From positions 92,396-156,395 of the forward strand of contig JAJPKE010000013.1 of the NCBI GenBank assembly GCA_021323855.1: a DNA stretch of 64,000 bases, in the 5' to 3' direction. A model generated the notes under the pieces. That model worked only from the letters and a program-made list of their open reading frames with translations, was not told where the DNA came from and did not search any database. Origin of the DNA: Chloroflexota bacterium. GTDB lineage: Bacteria; Chloroflexota; Ktedonobacteria; Ktedonobacterales; JADMIN01. The first letter of the stretch is position 1. Each line of letters opens with the position of its first letter. Made by a program: the position numbers and the translations under genes. Shown piece after piece: positions 9,256-17,332 of the stretch.

Positions 9256-10728
9256 ATGCCTGATAAGGCTGATAAGGCTGATAAGGCTGATAAGGCTGAT
9301 ATATTCGATGATGGCGATGAGTTTGTCGTCGAAACCGGCGCCATCACCAGCGAGCGGCAGTTGACTGGTCAGCAGAAGCTACGGCGCGGCGCGCTGGCCG
9401 TGCTGACGGTGCTGGTGGCGGCCTTCTTCCTCCTGGGCGGTCCCTCAGCGACCTCATCATTGCTCAGCTCGCTCCAGGCCGCCTTCCGCCAGCCGGTCGC
9501 CTCTGCCAAAGCGCCACCACGGCTCGATAACGTCTCTCTAGACGAATTGCATGTTCCGCTATCCACCACCGATAATCTGACGACGCACTATAGCCCAGCC
9601 AACGGACCCGATGGACTGATCTATGCCTGTTGGAGCCAGGGACGCGCCGCCACCACCCCAGCCCTTGTGCATGCGCTGCATGTCGCCCTCTGGACCAATG
9701 CGACGCACACCTGGAATGAGGTTTCCGCGCCGGTAGCAGCGGCTTCGATCTGTTCTATCGTGCCAGATCGAGAGCGCGAACAGAGCGCCCTGCTGGTCGC
9801 CTGGCCGACGCGCGATGCTGCCACCGTTCCCTGCCAATTGCCCCAACTCTTTCATACCGATGACGCCGGACGAGATTGGAACAACGTTCCGTGGCCGGCG
9901 GAGGCACAACCTGCCTGTAATCCCAGCTTTTTTCTCGCAGCCGGGCGGCTCTATGTGAGCGCAACGACACCGCTGCTCCCCACCAATCTCTTGCAGCCAT
10001 CGGCTGCTGCTGGCTTCCTCCTGACGACGGACACCGGCCTCATCTTCTGGAAGGTTGACGACGCCGGACAGGCGGGCGATACCTCATTCCAACTCATTGC
10101 GCTGCGTCCCGGCGGCAAATTGCTGGCGGAAGCGTTGCGCGCCGACGGAAACAGTGGCCAGGAGCAGGGCACGCTGTGGGAGAGCGACGACACCGGCGCG
10201 CACTGGAGCGCCAGCGTCTCGTTGCCAGGAAACGCGCCACAGGTCTCGGTCTCCAGTGACCCACAGGCAACCGATCATGGCGGCTGGGGCTACCTCTATG
10301 TCACGTTCCTGAGCGAAGGAACCGGTGGTGGACATCAGAGCCTTGCCTATGGAACCATCACGACTTCTGGCACATTGTGGACGCCGTTGCCGCTGCCAAT
10401 GGCCGATAATACCTTTCCTGGCCGACCCATGGGCAGCCTCGTACCGGATGGCAGCGAGGGACCGCTGGAAAGCATGCTCTATCTCCTCCCTGAAAGCAGC
10501 AGCGCCCGCGCCCTCTCGCCGCTGTATATGCCCTGGGTCTGGGATACGGCGCGCGGAGAGTGGCTGCTCGACTCTGTATACCTGCCGGCTGATACCCTGC
10601 CGCAGGGCAGCGCCTGGAACAACGGCACGCTCAGTATCGTGTTCTCGGTCGTTCACCAGGGCATCATTCCCTCCACCGTGACCTTCATCTCCACCATCAC
10701 GCCCAATGGCATGCGCAATCCCGGCTAG
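9256..10728 (+). CDS. Extracytoplasmic Asp-box (BNR-like) protein
   Basis: About 490 aa. ATG at 9256 is preferred to an in-frame GTG at 9247 because AGGAAGG ends 8 bases before it. The N-terminus is a short cytosolic tail made of a KAD tripeptide repeat encoded by four tandem 9-base units (9262-9297). One membrane anchor follows at about residues 40-60 (ALAVLTVLVAAFFLLGG). The rest is predicted outside the cell and shows Asp-box-like turns of sialidase/photosystem-stability-factor beta-propellers: FHTDDAGRDWNNV and WESDDTGAHWSAS. No sialidase catalytic arginine triad is evident, so enzymatic activity should not be assumed. Confidence 0.7.
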   Translation: MPDKADKADKADKADIFDDGDEFVVETGAITSERQLTGQQKLRRGALAVLTVLVAAFFLLGGPSATSSLLSSLQAAFRQPVASAKAPPRLDNVSLDELHVPLSTTDNLTTHYSPANGPDGLIYACWSQGRAATTPALVHALHVALWTNATHTWNEVSAPVAAASICSIVPDREREQSALLVAWPTRDAATVPCQLPQLFHTDDAGRDWNNVPWPAEAQPACNPSFFLAAGRLYVSATTPLLPTNLLQPSAAAGFLLTTDTGLIFWKVDDAGQAGDTSFQLIALRPGGKLLAEALRADGNSGQEQGTLWESDDTGAHWSASVSLPGNAPQVSVSSDPQATDHGGWGYLYVTFLSEGTGGGHQSLAYGTITTSGTLWTPLPLPMADNTFPGRPMGSLVPDGSEGPLESMLYLLPESSSARALSPLYMPWVWDTARGEWLLDSVYLPADTLPQGSAWNNGTLSIVFSVVHQGIIPSTVTFISTITPNGMRNPG

Positions 10729-10961
10729 CTCTGCTCTCGCGCGAAATATAGAGAGGTCTGACTTTGAGGTTGCCTGACGTTGGTACATCCGTCACTGGAA
10801 ACTGAACGGTAGCATCGGAATATGATACACTGACCCAGGATTTCATCATGTTGGTATACACCGTATCCCTATTGACGCGGGATAGTTCAACTACAAGCTA
10901 TGACACACCAGATCATTCCAGATCATTGCGGTGAAGCACGGCGAACGAGCGAGGCGACTGA

Positions 10962-12278
10962 ATGACAACAGCGGAGACAGCACCAACCGGGCAACCCGGC
11001 GCGCAAGACGCAGCGCGCCGCTCCTATGATGTGCTGATCGTCGGCGGCGGACCGGCGGGATTGAGCGCGGCGGAGGCGGCGGCAAAGGGTGGTGCGCGGG
11101 TGGCGCTCTTAGAGCGCCAGAAAGAGATTGGCTACCCGATTCATACCAGCGGCGGAAGCTGGATCAGCGACATGAAGGCGCTGAATATCCCCTCCGAACT
11201 CTATTATCCCATCCGCAGCGTCTTCTTTCTTTCGCCGCACCGCGAAGTGCGCTTCGATTATCCCGATCCGGTCTGCTGTGTGCTGGATGTGCGCGGCGTC
11301 TATCAGCATCTTGCTGGGCGCGCGGTTGCGGCGGGGGCCAACCTGCATCCCAATTCGCCGGTCGAACGCCCCATCGTGGAAGATGGCAAAGTGGTCGGCG
11401 TCGTGGCGAAGGACCACCGCAACCGCATCACAGAATGGCGCGCGCCGGTCGTCATTGACGCCAGCGGTTTCTCCTGCACCCTCTCGACTCGCGCCAATCT
11501 GCATGCTGGCTACAAACGCTATGGCTACGGCGCGGAATATGACTTTTACGCGCCGAACTACGATCCCAACAGCCTCTATCTGATTATGGGGAGCCAGGTC
11601 GCGCCCGCTGGCTATGCCTGGGCCTTCCCGCGCGGCAAGGGGCGTGTGCGCCTGGGCGTCGGCGTGATCCGCCCAGACGTGGAGGCCGACGCACGCGAAT
11701 ATCTCGATACGTTTGCCGAACGGCTACCCTCTCTCGCGCCGGTGTTTGCTGGCGCCAGCCCTATCGAATACCATACCGGCCTGTTCCCCTCAGAAGGCGT
11801 AGTCGAACGCTTCGTCGGTGAAGGGCTGATTGCCACCGGCGACGCCGCCGGGCACGGCTCAACGCTGGTGGGTGAGGGGATTCGCTTCGCCATCTACAGC
11901 GGACAGATGGCTGGCGCAGTGGCGGCGGAGGCGGTGCGCGCGGGCGATAGCTCGGCGCAGTTCCTCGCGCGCTATGATCGCCAGTGGCGGGCGCGCTTTG
12001 GCCGCGAGATGGACATCTCCTATATCGTCAACCAGCGCATCGCCGCGTGGAGCGATGAGAAATGGGATGAGGGTATCGAACTGCTCAAACGTCTGACTCC
12101 GGCGCAGGCGGCTGAATTGTTGCGTGGCGACTATAGCGCCGGTCTCTTTCTTGGCGTGCTGCGCCGCAATCCGGGGTTGCTCCGCACCGGCGCGCGCAAG
12201 TTCTTCGAGCTGGCGATGCAGCGCCTGGGCCGCCCAGGACCACTAAGCGACGCCGATCTGGCGACCTCCAACGCCTGA
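10962..12278 (+). CDS. Geranylgeranyl reductase family flavoprotein
   Basis: FAD-dependent oxidoreductase of the geranylgeranyl/digeranylgeranylglycerophospholipid reductase family, about 438 aa. The dinucleotide-binding motif DVLIVGGGPAGLSAAEAAA is at about residues 24-42. The second flavin motif is GLIATGDAAGHGSTLVGEGI, and the region between (YGAEYDFYAPNYDPN, GYAWAFPRGKGRVRLGVGVI) follows the family pattern. Members saturate isoprenoid chains of archaeal lipids, chlorophyll or quinones. In a bacterium the likely substrate is a polyprenyl group on a quinone, carotenoid or lipid, which the sequence alone cannot settle. A sensor kinase gene follows 100 bases downstream on the same strand. Confidence 0.82.
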   Translation: MTTAETAPTGQPGAQDAARRSYDVLIVGGGPAGLSAAEAAAKGGARVALLERQKEIGYPIHTSGGSWISDMKALNIPSELYYPIRSVFFLSPHREVRFDYPDPVCCVLDVRGVYQHLAGRAVAAGANLHPNSPVERPIVEDGKVVGVVAKDHRNRITEWRAPVVIDASGFSCTLSTRANLHAGYKRYGYGAEYDFYAPNYDPNSLYLIMGSQVAPAGYAWAFPRGKGRVRLGVGVIRPDVEADAREYLDTFAERLPSLAPVFAGASPIEYHTGLFPSEGVVERFVGEGLIATGDAAGHGSTLVGEGIRFAIYSGQMAGAVAAEAVRAGDSSAQFLARYDRQWRARFGREMDISYIVNQRIAAWSDEKWDEGIELLKRLTPAQAAELLRGDYSAGLFLGVLRRNPGLLRTGARKFFELAMQRLGRPGPLSDADLATSNA

Positions 12279-12378
12279 GTTCTGGAGAGGCACCCGTTAT
12301 GGCGCAAGCGAGATATGCAAGATATGGCATGGCACATGCGTTCAGCCGGACATACCACGTCGTAGGAGCAGTGTCCGC

Positions 12379-13857
12379 ATGGTAGCACCGCAGCGTTATC
12401 CGGCGCAGACGCGCGTCGAGCAATCTGAACAGTCGCTCGATACATTCCTCGCCGCCACGTTTCGCCATCCACTTCGTATCGCTATTCTGCGCGCCATCAA
12501 CGCCAGGCCAGGCGGTGTCTCCTATCGCGAGTTGACGCAGATGCTCCGCCCCAGCAACGCCCAATCCATCGCCCGGCATCTGCGCATCCTGCGGCGCGTC
12601 GGCGCGATTGTGCCGCATGTCAGCGAGGATACCGACGGCATTAGCTACCTGCTGGCGGAGACACCGCAGGCGCAGACGTTGCGTGTCATGCTGGGCGCGG
12701 CAACGGTGAGTTCGCTGGAAGAACGCTGGAAACAGGCGGACCTGCTTCAGACGGTGATCGAGGCGACACCCGAAGCGATTGTGCTGGCCGGTGAACATGG
12801 CGAGTTTCTGCTGGTCAATCATACCGCTGAATCGCTCTGGGGATTCGCCAAACCCGAAGGAATCAGTACGCGGAACTACGCTGATGTGTTCCGCTGCTAC
12901 TCACCAGAAGGTGATCTGCTCACAGTGGAAGAGATGCCCATCCCACGCGCGCTGGCTGGTGAGGTAGTCATCGGTCAGGAATTGACCTATGAACGACCCG
13001 ATGGCACGAAGCTCGATCTCCTCTGTAACGCCGCGCCCATCTATAGCTCAGCCGGTTCAGCGAATGCCGGAGAGCAGCGCATCATCGGCGTCGTCTGTGC
13101 TTTCCAGGACATCACGCAGTTGAAGGCGCTTGAACGCCAGCGTGACGAGTTCTTGAGCATTGCGGCGCACGAGCTACGCACGCCGCTCACCAGCATCCTG
13201 GGAACGGTGCAGGTGTTGCTGCGACAGGTAGCGCGTGCCTCGGATGAGCGCCCCGTTGATCTGGTAGGCATGAAACGTGGGCTGGATCGCGTCAACGACC
13301 AATCTCAGCGTATCAACAAGCTGGTCTCCGATCTGCTAGATACGTCGCGCATCCAGGCCGGGCGATTGGAGTTTACGATGGAGCCAGCGGATATGACGGC
13401 CATCGTGCGCGAGGCGGTGGATGGGCAGCGGATGGCGCATCCAGGGCGCCGCATCATCGTCACCGCGCCGGACACATCAACGCCGGTCTTTGGCGATGCG
13501 ATGCGGCTGGGGCAGGTGGTGGACAACCTGCTGACGAACGCGCTGAAGTATAGCGCCGATAAGATGCCGGTTGAGGTGCGACTGACGAGCGAGGAAGGGA
13601 TGGCGCATGTCAGCGTGCGCGACTACGGCGACGGCATCCCACAGGAGGCGATTCCGCATCTCTTCGAGCGCTTCTATCGCGCGCCGGGCGTCGAGGTGAA
13701 GTCTGAATCCGGCGTGGGGCTTGGCCTCGGTCTCTACATCACCTACACTATTGTCGCGCGCCACAACGGCTCTATCGAAGTGGAGTCCACGCCGGGCCAC
13801 GGCACCACCTTCCATGTGTACATTCCACTGGAGCGCGCCGAAAGCGTGGGCGCTTGA
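12379..13857 (+). CDS. Histidine kinase with N-terminal winged helix and PAS domain
   Basis: About 492 aa. Residues about 18-105 read as an ArsR/MarR-like winged helix (RHPLRIAILRAINARPGGVS, then LTQMLRPSNAQSIARHLRIL). A PAS domain follows at about 120-245 (ATPEAIVLAGEHGEFLLVNH). The HisKA box has RDEFLSIAAHELRTPLTSIL with the phospho-accepting His264, and the HATPase_c domain shows the N box (QVVDNLLTNALKY), G1 (DYGDGIP), F box and G2 (GVGLGLGLYI). No membrane segment, so it is a cytosolic sensor. AGGAG lies 10 bases before the ATG. No response regulator is adjacent. DNA binding is inferred from fold resemblance. Confidence 0.85.
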   Translation: MVAPQRYPAQTRVEQSEQSLDTFLAATFRHPLRIAILRAINARPGGVSYRELTQMLRPSNAQSIARHLRILRRVGAIVPHVSEDTDGISYLLAETPQAQTLRVMLGAATVSSLEERWKQADLLQTVIEATPEAIVLAGEHGEFLLVNHTAESLWGFAKPEGISTRNYADVFRCYSPEGDLLTVEEMPIPRALAGEVVIGQELTYERPDGTKLDLLCNAAPIYSSAGSANAGEQRIIGVVCAFQDITQLKALERQRDEFLSIAAHELRTPLTSILGTVQVLLRQVARASDERPVDLVGMKRGLDRVNDQSQRINKLVSDLLDTSRIQAGRLEFTMEPADMTAIVREAVDGQRMAHPGRRIIVTAPDTSTPVFGDAMRLGQVVDNLLTNALKYSADKMPVEVRLTSEEGMAHVSVRDYGDGIPQEAIPHLFERFYRAPGVEVKSESGVGLGLGLYITYTIVARHNGSIEVESTPGHGTTFHVYIPLERAESVGA

Positions 13858-13889
13858 CGCCGCTCCGTGGCAGGCGATACACTGGCATG

Positions 13890-14252
13890 AAGTAATCATC
13901 ACTACGCAGAGATCGGGAAGAGTAGGCGGAGCAGAGGCCACAGGACAGCGAGCCGGGAGGATGAGAGCCGGCGCGTGGACCCCCGCCGCCGAACCGGCCC
14001 GTGAGCAGCGGCTGAGAACCTCGCAGCGATACGTCAGCGAGAAGAAGGCCACCGGCGGTCCCTCCGTTATCATGGGACGCTACGCAAAGCTGGCGCAGCA
14101 TAGTATGCGGACCGGCTGGCGTGGGATGAGTGAGCGCATATGAGCTATGCGAGACACGCGAGATATGCGAGATATGCGCTCGAACGAGGTGGTACCGTGG
14201 GTTGATCGCCCACCCTCGGAGCAAGGTGATTGCTCTGGGGGTGGGCGTTTTT
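13890..14252 (+). ncRNA. T-box leader controlling proS (Pro, specifier CCG)
   Basis: Stem I can be drawn by hand. Lower helix CGGG (13914-13917) pairs with CCCG (13998-14001). The specifier loop has AGTA on the 5' side (13921-13924) and GAA then CCG (13991-13996) on the 3' side. The upper helix is GGCGG (13925-13929) with CCGCC (13986-13990). The AGCGAG motif (13947-13952) and a distal GCCGG/CCGGC hairpin complete it. CCG is a proline codon. The T-box AGGTGGTACCGTGG lies at 14187-14200; its TGGT would pair with the acceptor end of tRNA-Pro. A strong terminator (14207-14252) follows, ending 42 bases before proS. Uncharged tRNA-Pro should favour antitermination. Confidence 0.88.
14207..14252 (+). 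terminator. T-box regulated intrinsic terminator
   Basis: CGCCCACCC (14207-14215) pairs with GGGTGGGCG (14239-14247), the inner arms CGGAGCA/TGCTCTG extend the stem, and TTTTT follows at 14248-14252. It is the terminator half of the proS leader switch. Confidence 0.88.
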
Positions 14253-14294
14253 GTTAGGCTGGTTGTGGCGTGAGAGCCACGCCGCCAGAAAGGG

Positions 14295-15833
14295 ATGAGC
14301 AGTACAAGTATGGCGAATCAGAAAAAGGCCGCCGGAGAAACCAAAGAGGCGAAGGCGACCAAAGCAGCCGCAGAGGCTAGCGACGCGAGCAAATTCGTCG
14401 AGGACTTGGCCGAGAAGGACGATTTTTCGCAGTGGTATCTTGATCTGGTCTATAAGGCGGAACTGGCCGACGAGTCGCCGGTGCGCGGCTGCATGGTCAT
14501 CCGTCCCTACGGCTATGCGCTCTGGGAGAATATGCAGCGCGCGATGGATGCGCGCATCAAGGCTACCGGCCACGAGAACGCCTACTTCCCGCTCTTCATT
14601 CCGGGGGGCTTCCTGGAACGCGAGGCGGAGCATGTCGAGGGCTTCGCGCCGGAGGTGGCCGTGGTGACGCGGGCCGGTGGCGAGGAACTGACCGAGCCGC
14701 TGGTGGTGCGCCCAACCTCGGAGACGGTTATCGGCCATCTCTATGCCAAGTGGGTACAGAGTTACCGCGACCTGCCACTGCTCTACAATCAGTGGTGCAA
14801 CGTTGTGCGTTGGGAGAAGCGCACGCGCCCCTTCCTGCGCACCAGCGAGTTTCTCTGGCAGGAGGGCCACACCGTTCACCGCACCGAGGAGGAGGCCGAG
14901 GCAGAGACACTGCTGATCCTCAACGACGTGTATCAGGACTTCTTCTTGAAAGAACTGGCGATTCCTGGCATTCCGGGCCTCAAGAGCGAGAGCCAGAAGT
15001 TCCCCGGCGCGCTACGCACCTATACCATCGAGTCGCTGATGGGCGACGGCAAGGCGCTGCAATCGGCCACCTCGCACAACCTGGGGCAGAACTTCGCCAG
15101 GAGCTTTGATATCCAGTTCCAGGACGCCGACGGCGTGGTCAAACACGCCTGGACGACGAGTTGGGGCGCCAGCACGCGCATGATCGGCGGCCTCATCATG
15201 GTGCATGGCGATAGCTCCGGCCTGCGCATGCCGCCACGGGTCGCGCCGGTTCAGGCGGTGATCGTGCCAATCTGGCGCAAAGAGGAGGAGCGCGCGGCTG
15301 TGGCCGAGGCGGTCGGCAAGGTGGAGGCGGCGCTGCGAGCCGCAGGCATACGGGTCAAGAGCGATTGGCGCGAGGAACGACCGGGCTTCAAGTATAACGA
15401 CTGGGAACTGCGCGGCGTGCCGGTGCGGCTGGAAATTGGCCCACGCGATGCGCAGAACGGGCAGGTGGTGCTGGTGCCACGTACCGACCGCGCAGCAAAA
15501 GAGACGGTCAGCCAGGACGGTGTGGCGCGGCGCGTGCAAGAGGTGCTGGAAACGATTCACACGACGCTCTTTGAGCAGGCGCTGGCCTTCCGCAAGAGCC
15601 GCACCTATCAGGTCAGTTCGTATGACGAGTTCCGCGAGATTCTGGCGGACCGGGCGCGCATGGGCTTTATCGAGGCATGGTGGTGTGGCGATGGCGCCTG
15701 TGAAGCCGAAATCAAAGCCGAGACCCAGGCGACGATTCGCTGCCTGCCGCTGGAACATCCAGAGGGCGCCGGAACCTGCGTGCATTGCGGGCGCGCTGCT
15801 GGCGTCTGGGCCATTTTTGCCAAAGCGTACTAA
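14295..15833 (+). CDS. proS: Prolyl-tRNA synthetase, archaeal/eukaryotic type
   Basis: Class II aminoacyl-tRNA synthetase charging tRNA-Pro, about 512 aa including a Lys/Ala-rich N-terminal extension of about 45 residues. Motif 2 is WEKRTRPFLRTSEFLWQEGH. The region WTTSWGASTRMIGGLIMVHGD leads to motif 3. After the anticodon-binding domain there is the C-terminal zinc-type domain of the 'ProRS type 3' family (Cys residues in WWCGDGACE and GTCVHCG) and a terminal Tyr. The bacterial-type editing insertion is absent. Starts at 14295 and 14310 are both possible; neither has an ideal ribosome-binding site. Expression is governed by the T-box leader immediately upstream. Confidence 0.94.
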   Translation: MSSTSMANQKKAAGETKEAKATKAAAEASDASKFVEDLAEKDDFSQWYLDLVYKAELADESPVRGCMVIRPYGYALWENMQRAMDARIKATGHENAYFPLFIPGGFLEREAEHVEGFAPEVAVVTRAGGEELTEPLVVRPTSETVIGHLYAKWVQSYRDLPLLYNQWCNVVRWEKRTRPFLRTSEFLWQEGHTVHRTEEEAEAETLLILNDVYQDFFLKELAIPGIPGLKSESQKFPGALRTYTIESLMGDGKALQSATSHNLGQNFARSFDIQFQDADGVVKHAWTTSWGASTRMIGGLIMVHGDSSGLRMPPRVAPVQAVIVPIWRKEEERAAVAEAVGKVEAALRAAGIRVKSDWREERPGFKYNDWELRGVPVRLEIGPRDAQNGQVVLVPRTDRAAKETVSQDGVARRVQEVLETIHTTLFEQALAFRKSRTYQVSSYDEFREILADRARMGFIEAWWCGDGACEAEIKAETQATIRCLPLEHPEGAGTCVHCGRAAGVWAIFAKAY

Positions 15834-16055
15834 TCCGGATAGGACAGATATCGTGGAGGATAGCCGAAACACGCGGAGACGAGTATAATCCGGCAGGCGT
15901 CGCGCTGTATCTTTGGGATCGTGATCGTATAGGATAGCGCCAGATGCCGCTATCCTACTCTTCTTGTATCCGCAGCGGCGCGCCGGTCGTACAATACATA
16001 ACGATACACATGTGGCTTCCGAAGGGGAGCGTGGGGAGTTATTGGAGTTTCTATC

Positions 16056-16544
16056 ATGCGAGTTGTGATTCTGGGCTGTGGGCGCGTGGGCGCCATGTTA
16101 GCTCAGTTGCTGACTGGCGAAGGGCACGATGTCACGGTCATTGACCAGGACAGCAATGCGTTTCGCCGTCTTGGGAGCGAGTTCCCACAAAGCCAGACGG
16201 TGATCGGCGACGGCACCGATGCGGATGTGCTGCGTCGCGCTGGCATCGAGCAGGCGGATGCGTTTGTTGCCACGACCAATGGCGACAACCGCAATATCAT
16301 GGCGGCGCAGATTGCCCGCCACACCTTCGACGTGCGCAAGGTGATGTGTCGCATCTATGACCCCATCCGGCAGGAGACCTTCAACGGGCTGGGGTTGGAG
16401 AGCATCTGCCCGACCATCGTTGGCGCGAAGCTCTTCCGCGATGCGCTGGTGAATCCGGTCATGCGCAGCAGTTCGCCAACGGCTTCGATGGCGCAGGGCC
16501 GTAGTGTCCCATTGACGCCGGTGAAGCCAGCGCCTCATCAATAA
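16056..16544 (+). CDS. TrkA-N (RCK) NAD-binding protein, lacking RCK_C
   Basis: About 162 aa. The N-terminal Rossmann fold is complete: MRVVILGCGRVGAMLAQLLT (GxGxxG), acidic end of strand 2 (VTVIDQDSNAF), GDGTDADVLRRAGIEQADAF and NGDNRNIMAAQIAR. This is the regulatory nucleotide-binding subunit type of Trk/Ktr potassium uptake systems. The usual TrkA_C domain is missing; instead there is a short Ser/Pro-rich tail. GGAG lies 9 bases before the ATG. A full RCK_N/RCK_C protein follows 64 bases downstream, so the pair may assemble together. No TrkH/KtrB channel gene is in the window. Confidence 0.85.
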   Translation: MRVVILGCGRVGAMLAQLLTGEGHDVTVIDQDSNAFRRLGSEFPQSQTVIGDGTDADVLRRAGIEQADAFVATTNGDNRNIMAAQIARHTFDVRKVMCRIYDPIRQETFNGLGLESICPTIVGAKLFRDALVNPVMRSSSPTASMAQGRSVPLTPVKPAPHQ

Positions 16545-16608
16545 CCCTGATCTACCAACCCTGCTCCAATGAGCATCGAGCAAGGCGAAAGGCAAACAAG
16601 AGACTGGT

Positions 16609-17268
16609 ATGTATATTTTGATTGGCGGAGGCGGCCAGGTCGGCTATTACCTCACGAAAGGACTGCTCCAACAGGGGCATGAGGTCCTCCTGCTGGAAAA
16701 AGATGACCGGCGGCTCAATCAGTTGAGCGAGGAGCTGGGGTCCTCAATTACCCGTGGCGACGCCTGCGAGGCGCAGGTGTTGGCGGATGTGGGTTGCGAA
16801 CGCGCCGACGCGGTGATCGCCGTCACCGGCGATGATGAAGACAATCTAGTGATTTGCCAGCTCGCCAAAGCGCGTTTCAATGTGCGACGCACGATTGCCC
16901 GTGTCAACGATCCGCGCAATGATGACTTATTCCGTAAGCTCGGCATTGATGTGACGGTCAGTCCCACCCGCACCATCCTGCACATGATCGAGGCGGAATT
17001 TCCGCTGCACAAAGTGGTGCCGCTGATGACGCTCACCCGCGCCGGGTTGAGTCTGGCCGAGGTGACGGTGCCCCAGGATTCGCCAGCGGCAGGCCATGAA
17101 CTGCGGTCGCTGCGGCTGCCCTCCTCGGTGAATCTGGCGCTGGTGGTGCGTGGCGAGCAGAACATCACGCCGACCGGCGATACGATTATCGAAGCTGGCG
17201 ACCGGCTCTTCGCGCTGGTGACGGCTGATGGCGAGGCCGCGCTCCGCGACACGATTCTGACGGCGTAG
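16609..17268 (+). CDS. TrkA family potassium uptake protein (RCK_N + RCK_C)
   Basis: About 219 aa. Residues 1-130 form the NAD-binding RCK_N domain (MYILIGGGGQVGYYLTKGLL, LLLEKDDRRLNQL, GDACEAQVLADVGCERADAV, VTGDDEDNLVICQLAK). Residues about 140-219 form the TrkA_C/RCK_C domain (LAEVTVPQDSPAAGHELRSL and TIIEAGDRLFALVTADGEAAL). Such subunits gate K+ channels or transporters in response to NAD(H) or cyclic dinucleotides. It is probably co-transcribed with the shorter paralogue upstream and converges on purB. Confidence 0.9.
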   Translation: MYILIGGGGQVGYYLTKGLLQQGHEVLLLEKDDRRLNQLSEELGSSITRGDACEAQVLADVGCERADAVIAVTGDDEDNLVICQLAKARFNVRRTIARVNDPRNDDLFRKLGIDVTVSPTRTILHMIEAEFPLHKVVPLMTLTRAGLSLAEVTVPQDSPAAGHELRSLRLPSSVNLALVVRGEQNITPTGDTIIEAGDRLFALVTADGEAALRDTILTA

Positions 17269-17308
17269 CCCCCACCCCTAACCCCTCCCCCGCCAGCGGG
17301 AGAGGGGA
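17269..17308. repeat. C/T-rich inverted repeat, copy 2
   Basis: CCCCTCCCCCGC faces GCGGGAGAGGGG across a 3-4 base loop, preceded by CCCCCACCCCTAA. It starts within 4 bases of the trkA stop and lies between convergent trkA and purB. Confidence 0.7.
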
Positions 17309-17332
17309 ACCGGGCCGAACCCTCACCCTGGT

